64,000 nucleotides of DNA. Origin: Sulfopaludibacter sp035606355 (GTDB lineage Bacteria; Acidobacteriota; Terriglobia; Bryobacterales; Bryobacteraceae). The DNA lies in contig DATNFO010000031.1 of assembly GCA_035606355.1 (NCBI GenBank), forward strand, positions 124,001 to 188,000, read 5' to 3'. The notes under the pieces were generated by a model. It ran no database searches, was not told where the DNA came from, and was given only the letters and a program-made list of their open reading frames with translations. Positions 33,944 through 42,343 of this stretch are shown here, in pieces. Made by a program: the position numbers and the translations under genes. Positions within the stretch are counted from its first letter, which is position 1, and each line of letters begins with the position of its first letter.

Positions 33944-35743
33944 ATGACTAGCCTCGGGATCTTTCAGATCGCGCTGTTCTTCGGGCTTGTTTTGGTGTCG
34001 GCGAAGCCGCTGGGCACGTACATGGCGGGAGTCTTCGACGGCCGGCGCACGTTCATGCATCCCGTCCTCAGATGGCTGGAGGTTTTTACTTACAAGGCCG
34101 CGGGAATCCGTGAAGATGTCGAGCAACGCTGGACGCAGTACACGGCCGCGCTGCTGAGCTTTAGTCTTTTCGGATTCCTGCTGACCTATCTGCTGCAGCG
34201 CGCCCAAGGACTGCTACCTTTCAATCCACAGCACTTCGGTGCCGGAAACGTGGCGCCCGATCTTGCATTCAACACGGCCACGAGCTTCGTCACAAATACA
34301 AACTGGCAGGCATATAGCGGCGAATCGACGCTGAGCTATTTCGTCCAGATGGCGGCGCTTACGGTCCAGAATTTCGCCTCGGCGGCGGCGGGAATCGCCG
34401 TTGCAATTGCGCTCATCCGCGGCTTCGCGCGGCAGGAGCGGCGAACCATCGGCAACTTCTGGGTGGATGTCACTCGCGCGACTGTGTACGTCTTGCTTCC
34501 CCTATCGGCTGTCGTCTGCTTATTGTTCGTCTCACAGGGCGTGATTCAAAACCTGAAGCCCTACACGGAGGCGACGACCATCGAGGGAGCAAAACAGGTG
34601 ATTGCGCAGGGGCCCGTGGCTTCTCAGGAGGCAATCAAACAGCTCGGAACCAACGGTGGCGGTTTCTTCAACGCGAATGCGGCACATCCCTTCGAGAACC
34701 CGACACCGCTCAGCAATCTGCTGTCTATGTTTCTGATTTTCCTGATCCCCGGAGCCTTGACCTACACGTTCGGGAAGACCGTCGGAGACACCCGGCAAGG
34801 CTGGGCGATATTTGGCGCATTCTCAGTCATGTTCCTGATTGGCGTGCTCGTGTGCTACTCGGCGGAACAAGCCGGAAATCCTTCCCTCGCAAAAATCGGG
34901 GTGCAAACGGCATCGACCGCCGGTCAGCCCGGCGGGAACATGGAAGGCAAAGAGGTACGCTTCGGCATCGCCGATTCAGCGCTTTATGCGACGGTCACGA
35001 CCGATGCCAGTTGCGGCGCGGTGAACAGCATGCACGACAGCTATACCCCGATCGGCGGGCTGGTGCCGATGTTCAACATCATGACGGGCGAAGTGATTTT
35101 CGGTGGAGTAGGCGCGGGGCTGTACGGAATCCTGCTGTATTGCATTCTCGCCGTCTTCATTGCGGGTCTGATGGTCGGTCGCACTCCCGAATATCTGGGA
35201 AAAAAGATCGAACGGAAAGAAGTCAAGATGGCAATGCTAGCCGTCATCGCCACAGCACTGAGCATTCTTGCCTTCAGCGCCTTAAGCTCACTGATCAGTT
35301 TTCCAGCCAAAGGATACTGGAATCCGCCAGGGCCTGCGATCGCCAACATGAGCAACGGCGGACCGCACGGCCTGAGTGAAATCCTCTATGCCTACGTGAG
35401 CGGCACCGGAAACAATGGAAGCGCGTTTGGTGGACTCAATCCCAACACACCCTGGTACAACCTGACCATCGGGCTCGCAATGTGGATCGGCCGGTTCCTA
35501 TTCCTGATTCCGCTACTCGCCGCGGCCGGCAGCCTGGGCGCGAAAAAAAAGATCCCAGCGACGGCCGGAACATTTCCGACGCATGGCCCGCTGTTTGTCG
35601 GCCTTTTGGTGGGAACCGTTTTGATCGTCGGAGCGCTCACGTTCTTCCCGGCTCTCGCGCTCGGTCCGGTTGTTGAACATTACCTGATGAACGGAGGGAA
35701 ATTGTTTTCCATCGTGTTGCCCAGTGCAGGAGCTTGGAGGTAG
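33944..35743 (+). CDS. kdpA: KdpA, potassium-binding channel-like subunit
   Basis: 599 residues (E. coli 557). The ATG at 33944 is preceded by GAGGGAA. About ten membrane helices. Four pore-loop regions can be seen: NTATSFVTNTNWQAYSGE, QLGTNGGGFFNANAAHPFENPTPLSN, CGAVNSMHDSYTPIGGLVPM and the SGTGNNGSAFGGLNPNTPWYN region, each with the Gly/Asn/Thr-rich selectivity filter of the SKT superfamily. It forms the K+ entry path; KdpB supplies ATP-driven transport. Its stop is 2 bases before the kdpB start, and its last codons contain the kdpB ribosome binding site. Confidence 0.96.
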   Translation: MTSLGIFQIALFFGLVLVSAKPLGTYMAGVFDGRRTFMHPVLRWLEVFTYKAAGIREDVEQRWTQYTAALLSFSLFGFLLTYLLQRAQGLLPFNPQHFGAGNVAPDLAFNTATSFVTNTNWQAYSGESTLSYFVQMAALTVQNFASAAAGIAVAIALIRGFARQERRTIGNFWVDVTRATVYVLLPLSAVVCLLFVSQGVIQNLKPYTEATTIEGAKQVIAQGPVASQEAIKQLGTNGGGFFNANAAHPFENPTPLSNLLSMFLIFLIPGALTYTFGKTVGDTRQGWAIFGAFSVMFLIGVLVCYSAEQAGNPSLAKIGVQTASTAGQPGGNMEGKEVRFGIADSALYATVTTDASCGAVNSMHDSYTPIGGLVPMFNIMTGEVIFGGVGAGLYGILLYCILAVFIAGLMVGRTPEYLGKKIERKEVKMAMLAVIATALSILAFSALSSLISFPAKGYWNPPGPAIANMSNGGPHGLSEILYAYVSGTGNNGSAFGGLNPNTPWYNLTIGLAMWIGRFLFLIPLLAAAGSLGAKKKIPATAGTFPTHGPLFVGLLVGTVLIVGALTFFPALALGPVVEHYLMNGGKLFSIVLPSAGAWR

Positions 35744-35745
35744 CG

Positions 35746-37875
35746 ATGTCCACTACAACAACGCAGCCACGGAACTCACCTCAGACGCCGCCGGACGATC
35801 CAACGTCTTTAGTGCCGAAGAAGCTGGCGAGATCGCGGCCGCTCTTCGATCCGGAAATCGTCGCCCCGGCGGTGCGAGCTTCTTTCGTCAAACTCAACCC
35901 GGCGACGCTCCTCAAGAATCCGGTGATGTTCGTGGTCGAAGTAGGCGCGGCGCTTACTACCCTTTTCCTCATTCGCGACATCTTCAGCGGAGTTGGAGGC
36001 AGCGGGTTTTCGATTCAGATTTCACTCTGGCTGTGGTTCACCGTGCTCTTCGCGAACTTCGCCGAAGCGATGGCCGAGGCCCGCGGGAAAGCGCAGGCCG
36101 ATAGTCTGCGCAAGACCAGGACGGATGCGTTGGCGAAGCGTCTCACGGCCGCCGGAAGCATCGAACAGGTCCCCAGTTCCGCGCTGCGGGCCGGCGATGT
36201 AGTGTGCTGCGATTCAGGCGATCTGATCCCCGGGGATGGCGAAGTGATCGAGGGAATCGCGACGGTGGATGAATCCGTGATCACCGGTGAGAGCGCGCCG
36301 GTGATCCGCGAATCGGGAGGAGACCGCAGTGCCGTGACGGGCGGCACCAAGGTTCTGTCGGACCAGATCAAAATCAGAATTACCTCGAATCCGGGCGAAA
36401 CGTTTCTGGACCGGATGATCGCGCTGGTAGAAGGCGCGGAGCGGCAAAAAACGCCGAATGAGATTGCTCTGAACGTCCTGATTGCCGGGTTGACGCTAAT
36501 CTTCCTCCTGGCGGTGATTACTCTCAAACCGTACGCACAGTTCAGCGTCGGGCAGGTTGGTTCCGGTTCAGTTCCCAGTGTCGCGGTTCTGATTTCGCTG
36601 CTGGTTTGCCTCATTCCCACCACAATCGGCGGGTTGCTCTCCGCAATCGGCATCGCGGGCATGGATCGGGTGATGCAGCACAACGTTTTGGCAATGAGCG
36701 GTAAGGCAGTGGAAGCGGCCGGCGATGTCAATTCGTTGTTATTGGATAAGACGGGAACGATCACGCTCGGAAATCGCCAGGCCGTCGACTTCGTGCCGCT
36801 GAACGGCGTTCCCGCGGAGGACCTCGCGGACGCGGCCCAACTATCAAGTCTGGCTGACGAAACACCGGAAGGACGTTCGGTCGTGATCTTAGCGAAGGAA
36901 AAGTATGGTTTGAGAGGGCGCCACATTCCAGACGGCGAGGCGGGCTTCATTCCGTTTTCCGCTTACACGCGAATGAGCGGTGTCGATCTCCCGGGCCGCC
37001 GCCTCCGAAAAGGAGCCACCGAAGCGATCTGCAACTTCGTAGGGCAATGCGGCGGCAACGTATCGGGTGAAATCCGCGAAATGAGCGACCGCATTTCCCG
37101 GCAGGGCGGCACCCCGCTCGCAGTCGCCGATGGAGATCGGCTCCTTGGCATCATTCACCTGAAGGACATCGTCAAGGGCGGTATGAAGGAACGCATCGCC
37201 CAGCTCCGCACGATGGGGATCCGCAGCATCATGATTACCGGCGACAACCCTTTGACTGCCGCCGCCATTGCCGCGGAAGCTGGAGTGGACGATTTCCTTG
37301 CGCAGGCTACACCAAAAGACAAGCTGGAATATATCAGGAAAGAGCAGGCTGCCGGACGGCTGGTTGCCATGACGGGCGACGGAACGAACGATGCGCCAGC
37401 GCTGGCACAGGCCGATGTCGGTCTCGCGATGAACACCGGCACCATGGCCGCGAAAGAGGCCGGCAACATGGTGGATCTGGATAGCAACCCAACAAAGCTC
37501 ATCGAGGTGGTCGCGATCGGGAAACAGTTGTTGATCACCCGGGGAGCGTTGACCACATTTTCAATCGCCAACGACGCGGCGAAGTATTTCGCCATCATCC
37601 CGGCGATGTTCATGACGACGTATCCGGCGCTTGGACAACTCAATATCATGCATTTGCACACACCGCAGAGCGCCGTTCTCGCCGCCGTGATTTTCAACGC
37701 GCTCATCATCATCGCACTCGTGCCTCTGGCGCTGCGCGGCGTCAAGTACCGGGCCCTCGATGCAGCGAGTCTGCTGCGGAGAAATCTGCTGATCTACGGC
37801 GTCGGCGGCGTTATCGCGCCGTTCCCGGGCATCTGGCTCATTGATCAGATTCTGGTGATGCTTCACCTGGCATAG
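35746..37875 (+). CDS. kdpB: KdpB, P-type potassium-transporting ATPase
   Basis: 709 residues (E. coli 682). The ATG at 35746 has GGAGG 5 bases upstream. P-type ATPase landmarks: ITGESAPV in the actuator domain, phosphorylated Asp334 in LLLDKTGTITLGNRQA, the nucleotide-binding part ending RKGATEAI, and the hinge MTGDGTNDAPALAQADVGLAMNTGT. Helix LVCLIPTTIGGLLSAIGIAGMDRVMQ carries the Pro of the transport helix. The N-terminal 50 residues are more polar than usual. It hydrolyses ATP to pull K+ through KdpA. Confidence 0.97.
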   Translation: MSTTTTQPRNSPQTPPDDPTSLVPKKLARSRPLFDPEIVAPAVRASFVKLNPATLLKNPVMFVVEVGAALTTLFLIRDIFSGVGGSGFSIQISLWLWFTVLFANFAEAMAEARGKAQADSLRKTRTDALAKRLTAAGSIEQVPSSALRAGDVVCCDSGDLIPGDGEVIEGIATVDESVITGESAPVIRESGGDRSAVTGGTKVLSDQIKIRITSNPGETFLDRMIALVEGAERQKTPNEIALNVLIAGLTLIFLLAVITLKPYAQFSVGQVGSGSVPSVAVLISLLVCLIPTTIGGLLSAIGIAGMDRVMQHNVLAMSGKAVEAAGDVNSLLLDKTGTITLGNRQAVDFVPLNGVPAEDLADAAQLSSLADETPEGRSVVILAKEKYGLRGRHIPDGEAGFIPFSAYTRMSGVDLPGRRLRKGATEAICNFVGQCGGNVSGEIREMSDRISRQGGTPLAVADGDRLLGIIHLKDIVKGGMKERIAQLRTMGIRSIMITGDNPLTAAAIAAEAGVDDFLAQATPKDKLEYIRKEQAAGRLVAMTGDGTNDAPALAQADVGLAMNTGTMAAKEAGNMVDLDSNPTKLIEVVAIGKQLLITRGALTTFSIANDAAKYFAIIPAMFMTTYPALGQLNIMHLHTPQSAVLAAVIFNALIIIALVPLALRGVKYRALDAASLLRRNLLIYGVGGVIAPFPGIWLIDQILVMLHLA

Positions 37876-37887
37876 GGAGACGAAGCT

Positions 37888-38625
37888 ATGTGGCAACAAA
37901 TTCTACCCGGTCTTCGCATCAAGCTCTTTATGACAGTATTTTTTGGCGTGATCTACCCGCTTGCGATGACGGGAATCAGTCAGGCGCTTTTCCCCGGGAA
38001 GGCGAATGGGAGCGTTATCAGAAAAGGAAACCAAGTAGCCGGCTCGGAGATCATCGGACAAAACTTCACCAGGCCCGAGTACTTCCATCCGCGGCCGTCC
38101 TCGGCAGGCAATGGTTACGATGCAAGCTCCAGCAGCGGCTCGAACCTCGGACCCACGAGCGCGAAGCTCTTTCGTGGCGCCACGAAGATGAACGACAAAA
38201 ACCAAGAAGTCGTCGATTTTGACGGAATTGACCTTCGCGTTGTGCACTATTGTCTTGAGAACGATATACCCTATGAATCGTCGGCGCCGATGGACGGATT
38301 CAAGTATGCTAACGGCGCTCTTGAAGACGTGAAGCTGATCAAGGCGTTTAACAACAACGAGAACCCACTGCTTTTCATGGCAAAAACGCCCATACCCGCC
38401 GACGCGGTAACCGGATCGGCTTCCGGATTGGACCCACATATCAGCCCTGCTAACGCCGCGATTCAGGCCGCCCGCGTGGCGAAGGCTCGCGGCGTCCCTG
38501 CGGACCAGATCCGAAGGCTCATCTCGCAATTTACGGAGCCGCCTACTTTCGGCTTTTTAGGCGAGCCTCGGGTCAACGTAGTAAAACTGAATCTCGCTCT
38601 CGACTCCCAGATCCGGGGCCGTTGA
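37888..38625 (+). CDS. kdpC: KdpC subunit with a large insertion
   Basis: 245 residues against 190 in E. coli. GGAGA lies 8 bases upstream of the ATG. One N-terminal helix (LFMTVFFGVIYPLAMTGISQALF), then the usual GSEIIGQNFTRPEYFHPRPSSAG and SGGSNLGPTS-type stretch (here SSSGSNLGPTSAKL). After this, about 55 residues (GATKMNDKNQEVVDFDGIDLRVVHYC to FMAKTPIPADAVTG) replace the short usual loop before SGLDPHISPANAAIQAARVAKARG. The C-terminus is standard (VNVVKLNLALD). KdpC assists ATP binding to KdpB. Whether the insertion adds a function is unknown. Confidence 0.95.
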   Translation: MWQQILPGLRIKLFMTVFFGVIYPLAMTGISQALFPGKANGSVIRKGNQVAGSEIIGQNFTRPEYFHPRPSSAGNGYDASSSSGSNLGPTSAKLFRGATKMNDKNQEVVDFDGIDLRVVHYCLENDIPYESSAPMDGFKYANGALEDVKLIKAFNNNENPLLFMAKTPIPADAVTGSASGLDPHISPANAAIQAARVAKARGVPADQIRRLISQFTEPPTFGFLGEPRVNVVKLNLALDSQIRGR

Positions 38626-38643
38626 CCTCGGAAGCGATTACCG

Positions 38644-39861
38644 ATGCGCGGTTCTTGCGGACCCCCAATGATCGTGGTTCAGATCCCATCCAACCCCTTG
38701 GCCGCGGCTGCATTTCGATTCGCCGGTCTGATTTTGCTTTGCAGCGGCTTGCTGAGTGCGCAAACGTCAACGCCTGCCGCCACCGCCGATCAGGCACCGC
38801 CGGCGAACCCCGAATGGCACTATGGCGGCTTCATCGATTTGGGCTATTTGCTCGATTTTAATCACCCGGCAAACGACATCTTTCGCAGCCGCGGTACTGC
38901 CTGGCATGTCGATGAAGTGGATTTGAATATGGCCGGCGCATACCTCAAGAAGACGGCGTCTGAAACATCCCGGTGGGGCGCGGAACTCACGGCTCAGGCA
39001 GGTAAAGATGCGGAGGTGTTCGGGTTTTCGCCAACGGCTCCCGATCTCCCCGGCTACGAGGGCCTACGTCATCTCGGTCCAACGAACTTATCCTATTTGG
39101 CGCCGGTGGGGAAGGGAATCACCATGCAAGGTGGGATCTTCGCAAGTCTCATCGGCTACGACTCTTTGTACGCTAAAGACAACTTTTCTTACACGCGACC
39201 ATGGATGGCTGATTTCACGCCATATTTGATGTTGGGATTGAACGCGAGTTACCCCATTACCGGGAAACTTACAGTTACAGGTTTCATCATCAGTGGTTAC
39301 TTTCACCTCGCGAACGCGAATAGCGTCCCGAGCTGGGGCGGGCAAGCCGCTTACAAACTGAGCCCACGCGTGACGCTGAAGGAAACGGTGCTTACCGGCC
39401 CTCATCAGTCGAGCACATCCTTCCGATACTGGCGCGTTGTTTCAGACACCGTCATTGAGCGGAAAGGAGAGCGAATCACTGTTGCAGCAGAATACATTTA
39501 CTCCGGCGAAAGCGTCGATGCAGCGGCGAAGCGGCGCGCAACGATGATGGCCGGTCAATTGCCGGTCCATTGGACGTTCAACAAGCATTGGAGCGCGACG
39601 GTACGTCCGGAGTTGTTTTGGGACCCCGATGGCCGTTGGACTCTCGCCAGGCAAACTGTCAAAGCCGTCACCACGACGCTCGAATATCGTATTGCGTACC
39701 ATCAATTCAATACCATCTTCCGGCTTGAGCACCGCTACGACGATTCGCGAGGGCCTGACGGCGGCTTCTTCCGAGGCCGGGAGATCCTGCCCGGCGTCCT
39801 GGGATTGACTCCAACGCAACACCTGCTGATCTTCGGTTTGATATTCACGTTCGACCGGTAA
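38644..39861 (+). CDS. outer-membrane beta-barrel porin (BBP2 / OmpL-like) in the kdp operon
   Basis: 405 residues. A signal peptide ends near LLSAQ. The mature protein begins PEWHYGGFIDLGYLLDFNHP and is a run of amphipathic beta-strands (LSYLAPVGKGITMQGGIFASLIGYDSLY, NFSYTRPWMADFTPYLMLGLNASYPITGKLTVTGFIISGYF), ending IFGLIFTFDR. It matches the putative beta-barrel porin-2 group. Its place 18 bases after kdpC suggests that it lets K+ or other ions cross the outer membrane for KdpFABC; this is inference from context. The start at 38644 has GGAAG about 9 bases upstream. Confidence 0.8.
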   Translation: MRGSCGPPMIVVQIPSNPLAAAAFRFAGLILLCSGLLSAQTSTPAATADQAPPANPEWHYGGFIDLGYLLDFNHPANDIFRSRGTAWHVDEVDLNMAGAYLKKTASETSRWGAELTAQAGKDAEVFGFSPTAPDLPGYEGLRHLGPTNLSYLAPVGKGITMQGGIFASLIGYDSLYAKDNFSYTRPWMADFTPYLMLGLNASYPITGKLTVTGFIISGYFHLANANSVPSWGGQAAYKLSPRVTLKETVLTGPHQSSTSFRYWRVVSDTVIERKGERITVAAEYIYSGESVDAAAKRRATMMAGQLPVHWTFNKHWSATVRPELFWDPDGRWTLARQTVKAVTTTLEYRIAYHQFNTIFRLEHRYDDSRGPDGGFFRGREILPGVLGLTPTQHLLIFGLIFTFDR

Positions 39862-40013
39862 CATGCCCGAATCCGCCGATTCCCCACCGGCCCGCGCATG
39901 GCGTCATCTCGCAGAAGTGACGGCGCCCTGCGGTCTGTTGCTCCGTCGCCGCCAAGCTTGTTTATCCTTAGGGTTGGCCGCGAACGGAGGAAAGCCCGAC
40001 CGAGGGAAAGCAC

Positions 40014-41105
40014 ATGCGTGAGGAACTGCGGCGGAAAACGCCAGACGATCTTCTGCGCGAAATCGAGGCCGCCGAGCCGCTTCGCAAGAAGGGATACCTA
40101 AAAATATTTCTGGGCTACGCGTCGGGGGTCGGAAAGTCGTTTCGCATGCTGGATGAGGCTCGCCGCCGCAGAGAACGCGGCCAGGATGTCATTGTAGGCG
40201 CTATGCAGCCGCGGGTTCGCGCCGAGGCCGAATCTCTGTTGCGGAAACTTGAGGTCATCCCGCTGATGCAGGTGGAGCGTGGAACTGCAATCGATGTGGA
40301 TGCCATTAGCCGCCGCCAACCGGCAGTGTGCTTCATCGACGGTTTGGCGTACGACAACCCGCCCGGTTCGCGAAATCCCACGCGCTGGCAAGACGTTCGC
40401 GAGCTCCTGAATGCCGGAATGAAGGTTGTCGCCTCCATCAATATTCAGTACGTTGCTGAGTGCCGCGAAGAAGTTGAAAGAATCACGGGAAAACACGTCG
40501 AAGAAACCGTGCCGGTTGCCTTTATTAAGAGCGCGGACGAGATCGAAATCGTCGACGCGCCGCCGGAAGAGCCAATCGAACGCACCCCCCAGGAGGAGGT
40601 CGATGCTCGATGGCGGGCCCAGCGCCTTTCCAAACTGCGGGAACTGGCGCTGGTGCTGGCAGCCGACGTGGTGGACCATCAGCTTCAGGAATATCTGGAG
40701 CAGCATGGGATTCGCCAGCAGGTAAACGCTCACGAACGGATTCTTGTGTGCATCACGCCGAGAGCCAACGTACAGGAGATGATCGAAGCCGCGCGAACGA
40801 CTGCTGAGAGATTCCACGCTGAGTTCATCGTGGCTTATGTCAGGCAGGCGGCGATTTCAGAATCGGATCAGGCCGCTTTGAACGAGAGGCTTGAGGTTGC
40901 TCGCGCGGCTGGCGCGCGGATTGAAATTCTGGAAGGTGACGATGCTGTCGCGGCGATTTTGGACTTCGCCGCGTCTACCGGCATTACGCAACTATTCATC
41001 GGGCACAGTCAACGATCCGGAATCGGGAGCCGTCTTTGGGGAAACCCGGTCGACAAGCTGATCCAGCGGTCGCGCGGAATGGACGTGCGAGTCTTTCCGC
41101 AGTAG
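40014..41105 (+). CDS. KdpD N-terminal sensor protein 1 (KdpD ATP-binding + Usp domain, no kinase)
   Basis: 363 residues with GAGGGAAAG before the ATG. Walker A GYASGVGKS (Gly34-Ser42). The KdpD domain runs to about 220, then a universal-stress-protein domain (ERILVCITPRANVQEMI ... LFIGHSQRSGIGSRLWGNPVDKLI) to the end. The expected Walker B/partner segment is altered: VCFIDGLAYDNPPGSRNPTRWQDV where the paralogue has the usual VVDEFPHTNVPGS. Likewise SINIQYVAEC replaces the usual NIQHLESL. ATP binding may persist, but the signalling face has diverged. No membrane or kinase part is present. It probably acts in trans on the kinase at 31449-32888. Confidence 0.85.
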   Translation: MREELRRKTPDDLLREIEAAEPLRKKGYLKIFLGYASGVGKSFRMLDEARRRRERGQDVIVGAMQPRVRAEAESLLRKLEVIPLMQVERGTAIDVDAISRRQPAVCFIDGLAYDNPPGSRNPTRWQDVRELLNAGMKVVASINIQYVAECREEVERITGKHVEETVPVAFIKSADEIEIVDAPPEEPIERTPQEEVDARWRAQRLSKLRELALVLAADVVDHQLQEYLEQHGIRQQVNAHERILVCITPRANVQEMIEAARTTAERFHAEFIVAYVRQAAISESDQAALNERLEVARAAGARIEILEGDDAVAAILDFAASTGITQLFIGHSQRSGIGSRLWGNPVDKLIQRSRGMDVRVFPQ

Positions 41106-41124
41106 CGGCGAACGGCGATTGAAG

Positions 41125-42240
41125 ATGGCAGAAAAGACGCGCGGAAAGCTGAAGATCTTTATGGGATACGCGGCCGGTGTCGGCAAGACGTACCACATGC
41201 TGGAGGAAGCACAGCAGCTCAAATCCAAAAGCGTTGACGTGGTCATCGGTTACTTTGAGTCTCACAACCGGCAAGACACCATCGCGAAAGCACGAGATCT
41301 CGAAAGCATTCCGCGTAGAAACATCCGCTATCGTGACTGCACCTTCGAGGAGATGGACACTGACGCAATATTGGCCCGTCATCCCCAAGTTGCTGTTGTT
41401 GACGAATTCCCGCACACCAATGTCCCAGGTTCGGAGCGAGCGAAGCGGTGGGAGGACGTTCAGGTTCTGCTCGATGCCGGCATCGACGTGTTGACTACGA
41501 TGAACATTCAGCACCTGGAAAGTCTGAACGACCAGGTGTGGCAACTCACCGGCATTCGCGTGCGCGAAACAATTCCAGACTGGGTGGTGCAACAAGCGGA
41601 TGACGTGGTAATGATCGATCTGACCCCGCGCGCTCTGTTGCATCGCTTGGAGCGCGGCGTGATTTACGGTAGGGAGAAGGCCGGGAGGGCGATGGAAAAC
41701 TTCTTCCGCGAATCGACCCTGGTGGCGCTGCGGGAACTGGCGCTTCGCCAGGCCGCGCATGAAGTCGAGCACCGCATTGCGGACGACACCGAAGCGGCGG
41801 CCAATCCAATTCGACACGCCACACGGAACAATCACAAGATCCTTGTTTATGTGACTGCCGAACCTCAGAGCGCGATGCTGATCCGGCGGGCGAAGCGCGT
41901 CAGTGACTTTTTGGAAACCGAGTGCTTCGCCGTTGCGATTCAGCCTACCAGGGATTTGAGCACGCTGCGCGAGGCGGAACGCGAAGCCATCAGCCGTCAT
42001 CTGAACTTTGCACGGAACCTTCACATTGAGACTCGGATTCTGGAAGGCGAGGACGACGCCGCCACGCTTGTCGACTTCGCGCGAACCAATCAAGTGACGC
42101 AAATCTTTTTCCCGCGTCCGCCGGACTCGCATTGGTTTCCGCTACTCCGGCGGAATCTGGTTCAGAAGGTTGCAGCACTCGCCAAGGAGATGCAGATCGT
42201 GATCGTGTCGCAACGAGACGGTGTGTCCTCGCGTCATTAG
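41125..42240 (+). CDS. KdpD N-terminal sensor protein 2 (KdpD + Usp domain, canonical form)
   Basis: 371 residues from the ATG at 41125; a TTG two codons earlier is also possible. Walker A GYAAGVGKT (Gly14-Thr22), then VAVVDEFPHTNVPGSERAKRWEDVQVLLDAGIDVLTTMNIQHLESLNDQVWQLTGIRVRETIPDWVVQQADDVVMIDLTPRALLHRL, all close to full-length KdpD. The C-terminal Usp domain (HKILVYVTAEPQSAMLIRRAKRVSDFLE ... ITQIFFPRPPDSHWFPLLRRNLVQKV) is the region that in some KdpD proteins binds cyclic di-AMP. It stops before any membrane helix. Tandem with sensor 1, 19 bases apart; the last gene of the kdp region. Confidence 0.87.
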   Translation: MAEKTRGKLKIFMGYAAGVGKTYHMLEEAQQLKSKSVDVVIGYFESHNRQDTIAKARDLESIPRRNIRYRDCTFEEMDTDAILARHPQVAVVDEFPHTNVPGSERAKRWEDVQVLLDAGIDVLTTMNIQHLESLNDQVWQLTGIRVRETIPDWVVQQADDVVMIDLTPRALLHRLERGVIYGREKAGRAMENFFRESTLVALRELALRQAAHEVEHRIADDTEAAANPIRHATRNNHKILVYVTAEPQSAMLIRRAKRVSDFLETECFAVAIQPTRDLSTLREAEREAISRHLNFARNLHIETRILEGEDDAATLVDFARTNQVTQIFFPRPPDSHWFPLLRRNLVQKVAALAKEMQIVIVSQRDGVSSRH

Positions 42241-42328
42241 AAAACTGCGCATCCCAAGAACAGATTCGAGCAGGTTCTCCGAGCGGCCAAGCGACATGTG
42301 CGCAAACCTCGCCCCATCGGGAAGGTAG

Positions 42329-42334
42329 TACACT
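42329..42334 (+). promoter_or_regulatory. -10 box TACACT of a likely leaderless transcript
   Basis: TACACT ends 9 bases before the ATG at 42344. A purine-rich GGGAAGG is 18 bases from the ATG, too far for ribosome binding. Confidence 0.45.
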
Positions 42335-42343
42335 CATTCAAAT

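Noticed and set aside
40996..42132. 378-codon reading frame on the minus strand
   Set aside because: Antisense of the second KdpD sensor gene, whose protein motifs are unmistakable.
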